This document shows, piece after piece, positions 1-10,672 of a stretch of 64,000 nucleotides of DNA. The position numbers and the translations under genes were made by a program. The first letter of the stretch is position 1; the number at the start of each line of letters is the position of its first letter. Origin of the DNA: Muscardinus avellanarius (Eukaryota > Chordata > Mammalia > Rodentia > Gliridae); NCBI GenBank assembly GCA_963383645.1, contig OY726561.1:23516795-23580794 (forward strand), given 5' to 3'. Below the pieces are notes generated by a model. It had not been told where the DNA came from and did not search any database. It saw only the letters and a program-made list of their open reading frames with translations.

Positions 1-907
1 GCTCTATTTCTACCTAATGAATAGACATATCTCACAAAATAAACAAGTCGCTAATAGAAAGTCAAAATATAAGTATATTAATAATTTTAACATTTTTTAG
101 AAACTCAGTCATAAATTTTAAAATAATGTGATTATCTACTTAAATAAATATACAGAAAAACAATTTTAAGAATGTAAGGTGAATATTATTACTAAAAATA
201 GTTCTTTAGTCCAATAAATAAGTGCATTCTGTGTATATCCTATTATTTACAGAAGTAAGATATGTGTTAATATAAGTAGTGGGTTTCTATATTTAAAGCA
301 TGTATAAAACTTATTAATAGAATCTATAATTCATGATATCCAAAAATAAACTAAAATTAAATCCTGCTAACTTTTAAACTTTATATCTTTTTCCAACAAA
401 TACAAAGACTTAAGGGATAATAGTCTACTATAAATAACTTATTTCAGATATGTTTATTATCTAACATTAAAATTAAAAAAATAAGTCATATGGCAATAAG
501 TACTTGTGATGAAACAGATGAAGACCTCTTTTCAATAGTTTTTAAAAATACAATGCTATCTCTATAGCACTGTGTACATTTAACAGCTCACAATTTCCCC
601 ATTATCAACTTTATAGTTGCCTTACAAAAGCTGTATCTAATTTGAGCAATGGTCAGTCTATATAAGTGCTTATATTTGATGTGACTTTCCTCAAAGCTTT
701 ACAATCAGTGGATTCAGTCAGATAATTAGATATTTATACATGTGATATTTTTGTAATTACATTGCCTTCCTCACCCACCCCCAGCTTAATAGTAATTTAA
801 AATTATTGCCACCCTCACCCCCCTTCTTTTATGACTTGTATAAAATTCACTAATATGGTTTGTAGAAGTCCTTGGATGGTCTAAGTACTGGCTATTTCTT
901 CAGTATC

Positions 908-908
<1 letters not shown>
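1..908. other. NCAM2 intron, AT-rich unique sequence
   Basis: Intron downstream of the 4480-4660 exon. I see no exon, SINE or L1 signature in it. Confidence 0.6.

Positions 909-956
<48 letters not shown>
909..956. repeat. (TA)n microsatellite
   Basis: An uninterrupted run of TA dinucleotides is directly visible, followed by degenerate GTAT units. Confidence 0.95.
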
Positions 957-963
<7 letters not shown>

Positions 964-1095
964 GTATGTATGTATAAAGAAAAGTAGGACAAGTATTTTA
1001 TGTCATACACCCTCTTTCATGTAACATACATACACTGGAAAGCTCATTCCAGAAAAAAAATTCTTTTAGAAAATCACATTTTTAAAATGGAAACA

Positions 1096-1279
1096 AGCCA
1101 GGCTTGGTAGCGAATGCTTGTAATTCCCGCGCTTGGGAGGCGGAGACAGGAGGATCACCCAAGTTAGAAGCCAGCCACTCTGGTTTAAGAGACCCTGTTT
1201 CCAAGTAAAAAAGTATAAAATAGGTCTGGAAGTGTAGCCCAGAGGTAGAAGGGCTTCCAGGAACCCTAGTACCACCAAA
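1096..1279 (+). mobile_element. B1-ID dimeric SINE, subtype B
   Basis: The B1-like head (gcttgtaattcccgcgcttg) is followed by the subtype-B junction ggtttaagagaccctgtttc. The tail is gtctggaagtgtagcccaga, then cttccaggaaccctagtacc. The 3' end merges into an (AAAT)n tail at 1280-1323. I use subtype B for copies with the cttccaggaaccccag tail and subtype A for copies with the gggttccatccccag tail. Confidence 0.9.
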
Positions 1280-1322
<43 letters not shown>

Positions 1323-1323
1323 A
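1280..1323 (+). repeat. (AAAT)n, SINE-tail microsatellite
   Basis: AAAT tetramers directly abut the SINE 3' end, so the array probably grew from its A-rich tail. Confidence 0.95.
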
Positions 1324-1389
1324 TGGAAACCCTAATTCTAATTCTATATCATAAATTAGGTATTCTTACCAAATGTTTTCATAGCAACA

Positions 1390-1392
<3 letters not shown>

Positions 1393-1438
<46 letters not shown>
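1393..1438 (+). repeat. (GT)n microsatellite
   Basis: About 20 GT units ending in GCGCGC. Confidence 0.95.
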
Positions 1439-1440
<2 letters not shown>

Positions 1441-1525
1441 TTCTGAAGATTGAGCAACCCAAGGATATCTCCATCTTAATCTCCATCTCCAACTCCAATC
1501 CTATTTTATTTTATTATTATATTTT

Positions 1526-1723
1526 TGTGGTACTGAGGGTTGAACATAGGGATACTACACTACTAAGTTACACACCCAGTACTATTTTTATCCTTTATTT
1601 TTAAACAGGGTCTCATTAAGTTACAGACTGCCTCCCTAAGAAGCTGCATTTGGCTATGAAACTGAAATAATCCTGTCTCAGTTCCCAAGTACTGGGATTA
1701 GAAGCATGATTCACTAAGCCCAG
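1526..1723 (-). mobile_element. B1-ID SINE, old subtype A
   Basis: In reverse orientation, ID-tail homology (gtggtactgagggttgaaca) is followed by an aaacagggtctcattaagtt linker and B1 head (actgggattagaagcatgat). It is strongly diverged. Confidence 0.75.
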
Positions 1724-1765
1724 TTTATTTTTTTATTCTCAAAACACTTTGCTAGGTCCTTTAGG

Positions 1766-1860
1766 TTCTCATTAAGTTGATGAGGCTGACCTCAAATCTG
1801 CAATCCTCTTATATCAGTTTCCCAAGTGCAGTGATTACAGGCATGTGTCATCATGCTAAG
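1766..1860 (-). mobile_element. B1-like SINE head fragment
   Basis: tcattaagttgatgaggctg followed by gtgattacaggcatgtgtca is the antisense of a SINE head and linker. The ID half is missing. Confidence 0.65.
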
Positions 1861-1954
1861 CACATGAATATATCTTATAGTTGTAATCCTTCACTGGTAT
1901 CCTAATTCAGGTGTTTTTGGAATCAATGTGTTACTATAAGTCTTGGATACATAC

Positions 1955-2005
1955 AACATACATACATATATATATACATACACGTATATATGTACATATA
2001 TATAC

Positions 2006-2080
<75 letters not shown>
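1955..2080 (+). repeat. Compound (TACA)n/(CA)n/(TA)n microsatellite
   Basis: Degenerate TACA/TATA units grade into CA, then TA runs. Two overlapping ORFs read through it are artefacts. Confidence 0.9.
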
Positions 2081-2082
<2 letters not shown>

Positions 2083-2106
2083 CCTTGTTTTTATATCTAT
2101 TAGTAG

Positions 2107-2298
2107 TTTTTTTTTTGGTGGTGGTATTGGGGTTCCTGGAAGCCCTTATACCTCCGGGCTACACTCCCAGACCTATTTTATATTTTTATTTGGAAACAGG
2201 GTCTCTTAAGCCATCGCTGCTGGCTTCGAACCTGCAGGATCCTCCTGTCTCTGCCTCTCAAGCGTGGGGATTACAAGCGTGCGCCACCACGCCTGGCT
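2107..2298 (-). mobile_element. B1-ID SINE, subtype B
   Basis: Poly-T, then ggggttcctggaagccctta, ggaaacagggtctcttaagc and gcgtgcgccaccacgcctgg: a near-complete antisense subtype-B copy. Confidence 0.92.
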
Positions 2299-3418
2299 CC
2301 TATTAGTAGTTTTTAATTCAACAATTTCTTATAAAAATAACAGACACTGTAATATTTTAAGTAAAGTGTCTAAAATCCACTTTTTATCTACAGATTGCTA
2401 AAATTTTGTCTTCTATTTGTTAAAGTATCAATTTCCTTTAATCTGCACATAATACTTGCATATAATTATTGAATCATTTCATACATGTATACAATGTGGG
2501 ATTATCATAGGGTAATTAGAATTTCTATCTCCAAAAAATTTATCATTTTTTGTGTTAGGAATATGAAAATTATTTCTTCTAGTTCATCATAAAATATATA
2601 AAATGTTGTTGGTAAATATAGACACCTTTCTGTATCATGAAGCATTAGAGCTTAATTTTTCTATGTCACTATATTAAAACTATATTTGGTACCTATTCGT
2701 AAAAATTCATAATTTTGTCTGAACATAGGAATATAATTAAAGATTTAGGAGACTGAAGAATATTTTTGTATTCCATTTTGATATAGTTTGGTAATCATTT
2801 ACATCATGTTCCTGATTCCTACAGAGAATACGATTACTACAAACATAATACATTGTAGTTATAGCAATAATTGTTCATTCGAATTCAGAGAGGCAAAAAA
2901 ATTGATAGCACATTCAGTTACTGTTCCTTAGGTATTTCATCTCAAAAGGGCATCAACTTGTCATAGGATTTATGAGTACCACTGAACTTGAACAGATCAC
3001 TTCATCTCTTCCAATCATATTTGTACAATGAGTGTCTCCTCCTCCTCTATCTCAAAATTAGGAATAAAATGAGGGCATTAATGCAGAAGTACTGTGTAAA
3101 TTTTTTTAAAAAATTCTAATAATGAGAAGTATCTATTATTTCCAGAGGCTTCTAACTTCTCCATTTCAAATTATAATTTGTATCATTTATTAATTTATAT
3201 TAGTGGTACAAAGCCACAATGTTAATTACTTTCCAACATTATAATCAATATTAATTATTTTTCAATCAAAAGAATAATTGTGTAAAACCACTTTCAATTA
3301 AAACATTCTGATGTATGATATAACATCCATAAAAATGAGACTAATATCAATTTGAAATTACAAGAGAGCTAAATAACATGTCTGAACTGCTTCTCTAACT
3401 TCAAAATATTGTGTGCTA
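2299..3418. other. NCAM2 intron, nothing recognised
   Basis: AT-rich unique sequence without recognisable exon or repeat. Confidence 0.55.
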
Positions 3419-3612
3419 GCCAGACATGGTGTCACATACATATAATCTCAGTTCTTGGGTGGCTGAAATGGGAGGATCACAGGTTCCAGACCCGCCTCAA
3501 CAACAGTGACATTTTCAGCAACCTATGGAGACCCTGTTTTAAAACAAAACAACAACCAAAAAAGGCTAGGGGTATAGCTTAGAGGTAGAATGCCACTAGG
3601 TTCAGTTTCTAT
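3419..3612 (+). mobile_element. B1-ID SINE, old subtype A
   Basis: ccagacatggtgtcacatac head, an A-rich linker, and ID tail ggggtatagcttagaggtag. Heavily mutated, so an old copy. Confidence 0.75.
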
Positions 3613-4479
3613 TAAAAATACTATGTACTAATAATTATACTATATGATAATGAGACATAAACAAATCATGGATTATATGTTACTATGCTATTCTCATATA
3701 TGTATATATAAAATCATGTGTCTCTATAAACAACATACTGAAGATAAGACTTAAACATAAGTAAACATATGTCAAACATGGCAACTAAATAACTGAATTA
3801 AGTATTATTTTGAAGCAGGTTACATAGCCTCTTTATCTCTATGTACTTTATTATATCAATAACATGTCGACACTTATTGGTTAAGCACTATCACCTAATA
3901 ACTGTAGAATCCGCTAGTTTGTTGTGAAGACATTTAAATATTTAGAGCATCTTACCACATTATGATTTCCCTTAAAACTTTAGCTACAGATCTGCACTAA
4001 GTTAACATTTGTGATTATTTCTGCCTCACTGTATGATTGATTTAATGTTTCTAAAATAAACTCCATTGATCAGGCATGGATGGGATCAACATTATCTTGG
4101 ACAAAAATCTATTCAGAATTGTCTATTTTCCCACATGACTAACCGAGAAGTTGGTTTCTCTTTGCAAAGGTTTCTTCTCGTCTCAACAATGTTTTATAAT
4201 TTCATCATTAATTCTCACCTGCCATCTTTGCGCTCTGCTAATTCTTCCCTGTAACTTTCACAGCTAAGTCTTGAGACCATTTTTGAAATATAAGCAATAT
4301 CCCGTGGCAAGAGTATTTAAGAATCCTTGAATATGTATAAATCCTTTTATATGTAAAAGTCATAAATTAGAACCTAGAATTTACATTTTATACAATCATA
4401 CTTGGTTTATTAGGAGAAAACTAGCAGCATTATAAAAAGATATCATACTTAGATTAAGAACATATATAGTTTTGCTTAC
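3613..4479. other. NCAM2 intron immediately downstream of the FN3-2 exon
   Basis: AT-rich and unique. The 62-aa ORF at 4066-4254 resembles nothing I know and has no splice or conservation signal. The donor of the 4480-4660 exon opens this intron at 4479. Confidence 0.55.
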
Positions 4480-4660
4480 CTTTAATAATGTTGGGCTTTG
4501 GTGGCATGCTGAACTCATAAACCGTGGGCTCAGAATATCCTAATCTGTTGGCAGCTGTGATTTGAACTTCATACCCCATTGTCCACTGCAGATGCTCCAA
4601 AATAATGTGGTCTTTATTTCCCTGCACTTTTTTCTCTAGCCATTGGTCTTCCTTATCTTT
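4480..4660 (-). CDS. NCAM2: NCAM2 coding exon: C-terminal half of fibronectin type III domain 2 plus start of juxtamembrane linker
   Basis: The reverse complement is preceded by an acceptor ending tcctttacag and followed by a GTAAGC donor. It is 181 bp: it starts in phase 0, encodes 60 codons, and ends with one G that opens the next codon. The peptide begins [20 protein letters not shown], contains the FN3 motif [17 protein letters not shown], and ends MPPKPNIIK, the linker before the transmembrane segment in NCAM2. It is phase-compatible with the exon at 12866-12987 across an 8,205-bp intron. The transmembrane and cytoplasmic exons are not in the window and should lie beyond position 1. The peptide appears essentially identical to remembered mammalian NCAM2, indicating strong constraint. 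Confidence 0.95.
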
Positions 4661-5465
4661 CTGTAAAGGAGATAAAAAGATATTATGTAAATATGGATAT
4701 ATTGTGTTTTGTTCACTTTCTTATTAATAATAGTGTAAACAGAAAAAATGAATAAAATATATAGAAAAACACTAGTATGCCCATTAAAATAATTGCCAGA
4801 GAACATTATTAAAGATTGTTTAGGCAAAATTATCTTGGAAGTAAATTCTGGGGATTATACTACTACTAATATCTTTTTACTAATGTGATAGTTTACAACT
4901 CATAATAAAACAGCACAGAAAGAAAATTAGCATATAAAAATTAAGGAATATTATCCTATCTGTAAACATGCTACACTTAAAAATTATTGGATTTTTTCTA
5001 AAATAACAGTTTTGAAAAAATACAATATTTTTGTTGTTTTTTATCTGAAAATATATAATGAGTACTACAATTAACATAGAAAAATAAATTGGTGTAATTT
5101 TATAAATTAAATTATCTAAGCAATCTGATCATTGGGTCGAACCATTTGTTAACCATTTAAAATGGGCAAGTTTCTTAACCTTCCTGTTTTGTTTCACTCC
5201 TGTTTATAACAGAAAAGTTGGTTATAGCTGCTTTTAGCAAAATTCTTGAGAGAAAAATGAGGGAAATTTAGTTAAATTGTGCCTTGTATGGCCTAAGGAT
5301 TTGGGAAAATCCTCAAAGTTGAATCTTGTTTTGGTTCACAGTGGAGATTTTCATTCTAATCAGAATACAAGCCAAACTCAGAGATCTGGCTTTTCCCAGG
5401 ATGAAATTCAGATAGTAGATTGACTTAATGCCCTCCAAGTGTTTCTTAAAAATATCATTTCTGAA
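4661..5465. other. NCAM2 intron, nothing recognised
   Basis: The acceptor polypyrimidine tract of the 4480-4660 exon occupies its low end on the minus strand. The rest is AT-rich unique sequence. Confidence 0.55.
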
Positions 5466-5610
5466 GCTGGGCATGGTGGCGCATGCTTATAATCCAAGCA
5501 TTTTGGAGGCTGAGATAGGAGGATCGCAGTTTGAGGACAGCCTCAGCTACTCCGTGAGGCCCTTTGCAACTCAGTGAGACCCTGTTTCAAAATAAAGAAT
5601 AAAAAATAGC

Positions 5611-5712
5611 GCCGGGCGTGGTGGCGCAGGCTTGTAATCCCAGTGCTTGGGAGGCAAGACAGGAGGATCGCGCTGGTTCTGAACCAGCCTCGCTGGTTTA
5701 AGAGACTCTGTT

Positions 5713-5809
<97 letters not shown>

Positions 5810-5889
5810 GGTCTGGGAGTGTAGCCCGGAGGTAGAAGGGCTTCCAGGAATCCCAGTACCACCAAAAAAAAAAAAAAAAAAAAAAAAAA
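5611..5889 (+). mobile_element. B1-ID SINE, subtype B, nested in another SINE
   Basis: Starts gccgggcgtggtggcgcagg. It has the subtype-B tail cttccaggaatcccagtacc and a poly-A end, and sits in the A-rich linker of the older SINE. Its own linker has expanded into about 38 A residues plus a TA array (5720-5806). Confidence 0.92.
5720..5806 (+). repeat. (A)n(TA)n in SINE linker
   Basis: A long A run followed by about 23 TA units inside the nested SINE. Confidence 0.95.
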
Positions 5890-6019
5890 CAGACCTGGGG
5901 TATAGCTCAGAGGTAGAATGCCCCTGGGTTCGATCCCCAGGACCTGAAAAAACAAAAGAAAATATAATTTCCGGAAATTCAGCACTTTAGATGAGGCCCC
6001 TAATATTTAAAAAATACAA

Positions 6020-6176
6020 ACATATGCAAGCCAAACAAGAGAGGAAGGAGAGGACAGGGGATGTGGTGAAAAGTGCGGAAGGAGAAAATGAGTGATATGT
6101 GCGAATACTTCTCTACCACCTTGTACCCCAGTGAAATATATATCTACAGTGCCCCAGTAAAAATAGAGAAAACAGT
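6020..6176 (+). mobile_element. L1 3'-UTR tail, 5'-truncated
   Basis: Contains gagtgatatgtgcgaatact, cttctctaccaccttgtacc and an accaataaaaa-like end. It is one of many copies of the same 3' end in this window. Confidence 0.75.
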
Positions 6177-7334
6177 ATATTTCTGCAAATGGAGCATTTG
6201 AAGTGAAACTTCTTCACAAGCACAAGACGTGCAGATAACCTCTTCTCAATTAACAATCATTTAACTTATTTCGAAGCTCGTATCGGAACATGGTATATTT
6301 AAAACTTAAAGTTCCAATAGTTCTTCAGTATAGATCAGTTTAATTTTCCATTCAACATTAGACACGGAGGTATTTTAATCCCGTAATTGCTATTCCTTGG
6401 GAATAGGAACAAAATTAAAGTAGGTGTTACCAAATACTCCCCTAGGCTTGAAAATCTCAATTAGACATTTGTGCAGTGCATAATTTACGGAATTTAAATG
6501 CTCAGGGGATGATTTAAGATAACTAGTTGCCAAATGTTCCCCTCGGTAATTTAATGAGATGATTTGCTGAGTAGGGTTATTATTAATAAGCCAATTAAAT
6601 GTTGAAGGGCAGCTAGTGAAAATAATGGTCATTTTGCTTTGGTATGGCTTCTATGAAGCAATCCTTTTTGTCAGAGAATAGACAGTAGGGACATAGGACA
6701 ATTAAGAATATTTCTTTATAGTGATTTTAAAGCTTTAATATTTTGTAGAGAAAATTATTTCCTATTCTCCATATAGGAAAAAGGTCAGAGGAAAAAGAGG
6801 AAAGATGGAAGGATATTTTATTATATTGATTGGTAAAGGACTCCTTGATTATTTTACTCATAACAAGAAATATTCCGCTAACTTTTTTTTTACAAGGTTT
6901 CATGGAATGCAGTTTACAAATTCTTAAATAGAGTCAATAATTTTATAATTAAAAGACATTGGAAAAAGCAAGTTTACATGACCTAAACTAGTGTTAGGTT
7001 CTTCTGATTCCTGTGTTATATGATTTAAGATTTTATAAGACTATGAAGCATTTCCATGTTTGTGGCTTTCCTGACAGCATGGATCATATATTTCTTATCT
7101 ATATCAACACACAAAAGAACCCAGAACTCTGGAAAACTCAGTTTGGTACTCTGAATATGGACAGAGGTGATTTAGTAATCTATATAGTTAATATAATAAT
7201 AATTAATAATAATAATAAACAATAATGAATGTACTAAATATAAAATTTTATATGTATATAAATACTATAAATATTTTAACACGTTCATTTGAAAAAGTGA
7301 TATCCTGAGATATCATAAGGTTCAGAAAATTTTA
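6177..7334. other. NCAM2 intron, nothing recognised
   Basis: Unique sequence. The ORFs at 6390-6632 and 7013-7225 have no recognisable domain. Confidence 0.5.
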
Positions 7335-7553
7335 GGTGGGGCATAGTGGCACAGCCTTGTAATCCCAGCATTCGGGAGGTTGAGAAAGGAGGATCACGGT
7401 TTGTGGACAGCCTCAGCTCCGTAGTGAGCCCCTCTGCAACTCATTGAGACTCTGTTTTAAAATAAAGAATAAAAAAAAAAAATAGGACTGGGTGTGGCAT
7501 TCAGAGGTAGAATGCCCCTGGGTTTTATCCCCAGGACCTCAAAAAAAAAAAAA
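7335..7553 (+). mobile_element. B1-ID SINE, subtype A
   Basis: Head gccttgtaatcccagcattc, linker aaaataaagaataaaa and ID tail ending ttatccccaggacctc plus poly-A. Confidence 0.9.
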
Positions 7554-9580
7554 GTTTAGCAAAATGTATATATTGTAATTTCTTTAAATTATCATAACTC
7601 ATTTAAATTGCCTATTTCCATGTCCTGACACTTAGTAACATTTTGGAAGCTAAGCCCTACATAGTCTTCTTAGGCTCTATTAATCACACACCCACAAAGC
7701 AAAATGAATCTATTTTTTTCTGGTCGCCACATTTTGTGTCCTAACATTCATATAAACTTGGTCACTGCAAGGCATCTTCTTCACAAGTGACTTTCAATTG
7801 TCATTTTTCTTTTGTTCATTATTTCTCATATTTATCAATCTTATATTATGACTATCTGTAATTGCTTTACAAAGCCCCATTACTTGATCAATTGATGCCT
7901 TTACTCATTCAGACAAATAATATATTTTATATTGTGAATATAAAAAACCCATCCTCTCCTTCTCTATAAAAGTGAAGCATGTAAATATTTTATATTCTTC
8001 AATATCTTTGGCTATTTATTGTTCAGCAATATTTAAGAAGTTAAACTGATTTAAATGTTTTTCAATGTACACATTAAACATTATTAAACAGAAAGTAAGT
8101 TATTTCAGAAAAGCTCAATTTTATTTATTATCTTAGTGCATCATTTATTTTTCTTCTCCAATTGAGATATCACACAACTTCCTCTGCTCCGAATGGCTTT
8201 AGAAGTTCTTAAAAGAAACTGACAAACATATGCTACAAACATTGTCATTAGTCACTAAAGTACTTTACTCACAACTGATTTTAAGCTACTAATTTTCTTT
8301 TGCCTTTCTCAGCTCAGGAACTTATTTAATGTGTCAACACAAAATGAAAGATCCCATAGTTATCATCAAATTAGAAAATTGAGGAAACTCATTGAAGCAT
8401 AAAAAAACTTTTCATTAAATTATGTAGTGTTATATTGGCACCGCAAGTACAAAGCTAATGTAGAACACTCTACTTAAAATAACTTTTTGCATTTTTCCAA
8501 CAATTTGTTAAATTAGTGTGTTTATTTTTATCTTCCAAATACATGGTTTAATTTTACTGTTAGAAATATTAATTTTCATTAATGGTTCATAGAGATATCT
8601 AATTCTCTTTATCACTCTAGTTCTACCCTAATAAATTATGTCTTTTTAAGGGGTGAATAAACAAGTACATGTGCTCTATTACAGGATAACCTAGGTTAGT
8701 GTGTGTTTCCTAGTTCGCAATCTACAGGTAGCCTATTGCTAATATAAAGTCCTTTCTTTGGCCAATGAAATTAAAAATAAATGCTTGCATCCAATGTCTG
8801 CTAGAAACCAGCAGTCATATAAGTAATATACTGTCTCAGTTATATTGTGCTCAGAATATAAAATATACTATTTAGAACAGTACTGTTGAAAAATTGGCTG
8901 AAAGACAAAATCTTGCCAGTCTTAGGAGAGTTAATTATTTTACAGATTTCTCCTATCTCCTTTTTACCCTGGAGATTATCTAATTTAAAAAGACATTTTA
9001 TATGTCTAAATCATTTTTAAAATTATCCACTTGTAGTTTGCTCCTCAGTAAATTTTATGCGGTTTGAAAAACACAGAAGTGATTGAAATCACACAAAAAG
9101 AACAGATGATCAAGAACCCTTTTGAAGACATTATTTCAATATAAGGCATAATATCAAGACAGATGCCACTATGAACATTTGAGCACGTTTAGCTCCTAAG
9201 AAGCACATGTTTTAAGAAATATGTAGAAATAAATATGGATCAAATCATTCTTTTCCAGAATCAGCAGTTATTTGGTTACATTAATATTCCTTTTTATTTA
9301 ATTTTAGTATCTCCATTGAGATGCTCAGAACTTGATGTTGTGAGGATGAAAGAGGCAAAGAAATGAGGGGCAAAAAGTAGAAATGGACAGAACAGCTTCA
9401 TATATTGAAGTAGCAGATATACTAATCAATGGTATGGTAAGAAAACTGTGTGCCAGAATGGCTGTGTGTGGAGGTGCATTGAGGTGAGATTGGTAATTGT
9501 TGAAGGGTTACTCTAATTTTAGCCAGCAGATTTATATTTAGGAACTATTGCTGCAAACTATGATTAGAATATACACTTTT
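7554..9580. other. NCAM2 intron, nothing recognised
   Basis: About 2 kb of AT-rich unique sequence without recognisable repeats or exons. Confidence 0.5.
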
Positions 9581-9790
9581 AGCCGGGCGTGGTGGCTCAC
9601 GCTTGTAATCCCAGCATTCTGGAGGCTGAGACCGGAGGATCGCGGTTCGTGGACAGCCTCAGCTACTTAGTGAAGTTCTCCGCAACTCAGTGAGACCCTG
9701 TTTCAAAATAAAGAATAAAAGACAGGGCAGGGGGTGTAGCTCAGAGGTCGAATGCCTCTGGGTTCCATCCCCAGACCCGCAAATAAAAAA
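9581..9790 (+). mobile_element. B1-ID SINE, subtype A, with target-site duplication
   Basis: Starts agccgggcgtggtggctcac and ends gggttccatccccagacccg plus an A-rich tail. agaatatacactttt at 9566-9580 is repeated as agaatattatacactttt at 9791-9808, a slightly altered target-site duplication. Confidence 0.93.
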
Positions 9791-9957
9791 AGAATATTAT
9801 ACACTTTTATCGTTTGACATCTCCTCCTCCTCACCAAATCACCTATATTATCTTATTTCAGTTTTTCCTTCATAAAATACAAAAGTATATTACATTATAT
9901 TTGGCTATTAGTAAATCTCCAAGAATGAATAAAGCTTTACTTATAATACAAAAACCA

Positions 9958-10190
9958 TAGATGAGAAAATAAGGCAACCTAACTGAAGGGTAATAAAAGG
10001 GGGAAGAGGAAAATCTCCTTTTTTACATAATGTACATTCACGAACATATCGAAGTCAATGACTAAGCCAATCACAAGAAGGAAGGGGAGGAAATGGGAAA
10101 GGGCAAATGAGTGACATGTGCAGGTTTGCCTCTAACATCTTGTACACCATTGAGATGTATGACTACAATGCACCAATTTAAAAAGCATAG
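9958..10190 (+). mobile_element. L1 3' end, 5'-truncated
   Basis: aaataaggcaacctaactga through gagtgacatgtgcaggtttg to atgactacaatgcaccaat. The same module recurs in other L1 tails here. Confidence 0.85.
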
Positions 10191-10396
10191 AGCAACTACT
10201 TTCACAAAATTGTCATAGGTGCCAAAAGTTCTACTAACACAGAGTTCACTGTCAAAAATGCTAGTTACTCCGAGAAAAGTAACATAATGTCTATTAGTCA
10301 ATTGGAGAAAAGTAATGTCTATTAGTCAATTAGAGCCATATCTGAATTAGTTAAATCAATCATTTTCATTATGATATTAGAAACAGATCCTTCAGT

Positions 10397-10583
10397 TCAG
10401 GTGTGATAGTACATACCTGTAAGTAACCTCAGTACTTGGGGGGCTGAGACAAGAGAATCCCAGATTAAAAGCCAGTCTCAGCAACTCAGAGAGGCCCTGT
10501 TTCAACAATAAAAATAAATGTATGCATTTCTCTACCATCTTGTAGCCCATTGAGATGTATGACTACAACGCATCAATAAAAAT

Positions 10584-10614
<31 letters not shown>

Positions 10615-10672
10615 AGATCTGGGGATATAGTTCTGAGGTACAATGACCCTAGGTTTACTCTTGAAGACCAAA
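10397..10672 (+). mobile_element. B1-ID SINE, subtype A, split by an L1 tail
   Basis: The head and linker run to about 10516. The ID tail (gatctggggatatagttctg) resumes at 10615. The intervening piece is an L1 3' end. Confidence 0.8.
10517..10614 (+). mobile_element. Very short L1 3' tail nested in a SINE linker
   Basis: tctctaccatcttgtagccc to gactacaacgcatcaataaa, followed by an (AAAT)n tail. Only about 65 bp of L1 is present. Confidence 0.8.

Larger units (their letters stand above)
5466..5953 (+). mobile_element. B1-ID SINE, subtype A, split by a nested SINE
   Basis: The head and linker occupy 5466-5610. The ID tail (ggggtatagctcagaggtag, then gggttcgatccccaggacc) resumes at about 5890-5953. 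The tail keeps good polymerase III A- and B-box-like sequence but is part of a SINE, not a tRNA gene. Confidence 0.9.

Noticed and set aside
5890..5940. tRNA-like sequence with good A and B boxes
   Set aside because: It is the ID half of a dimeric SINE, present in dozens of copies. It cannot fold as a complete tRNA in isolation and lacks mature tRNA ends.
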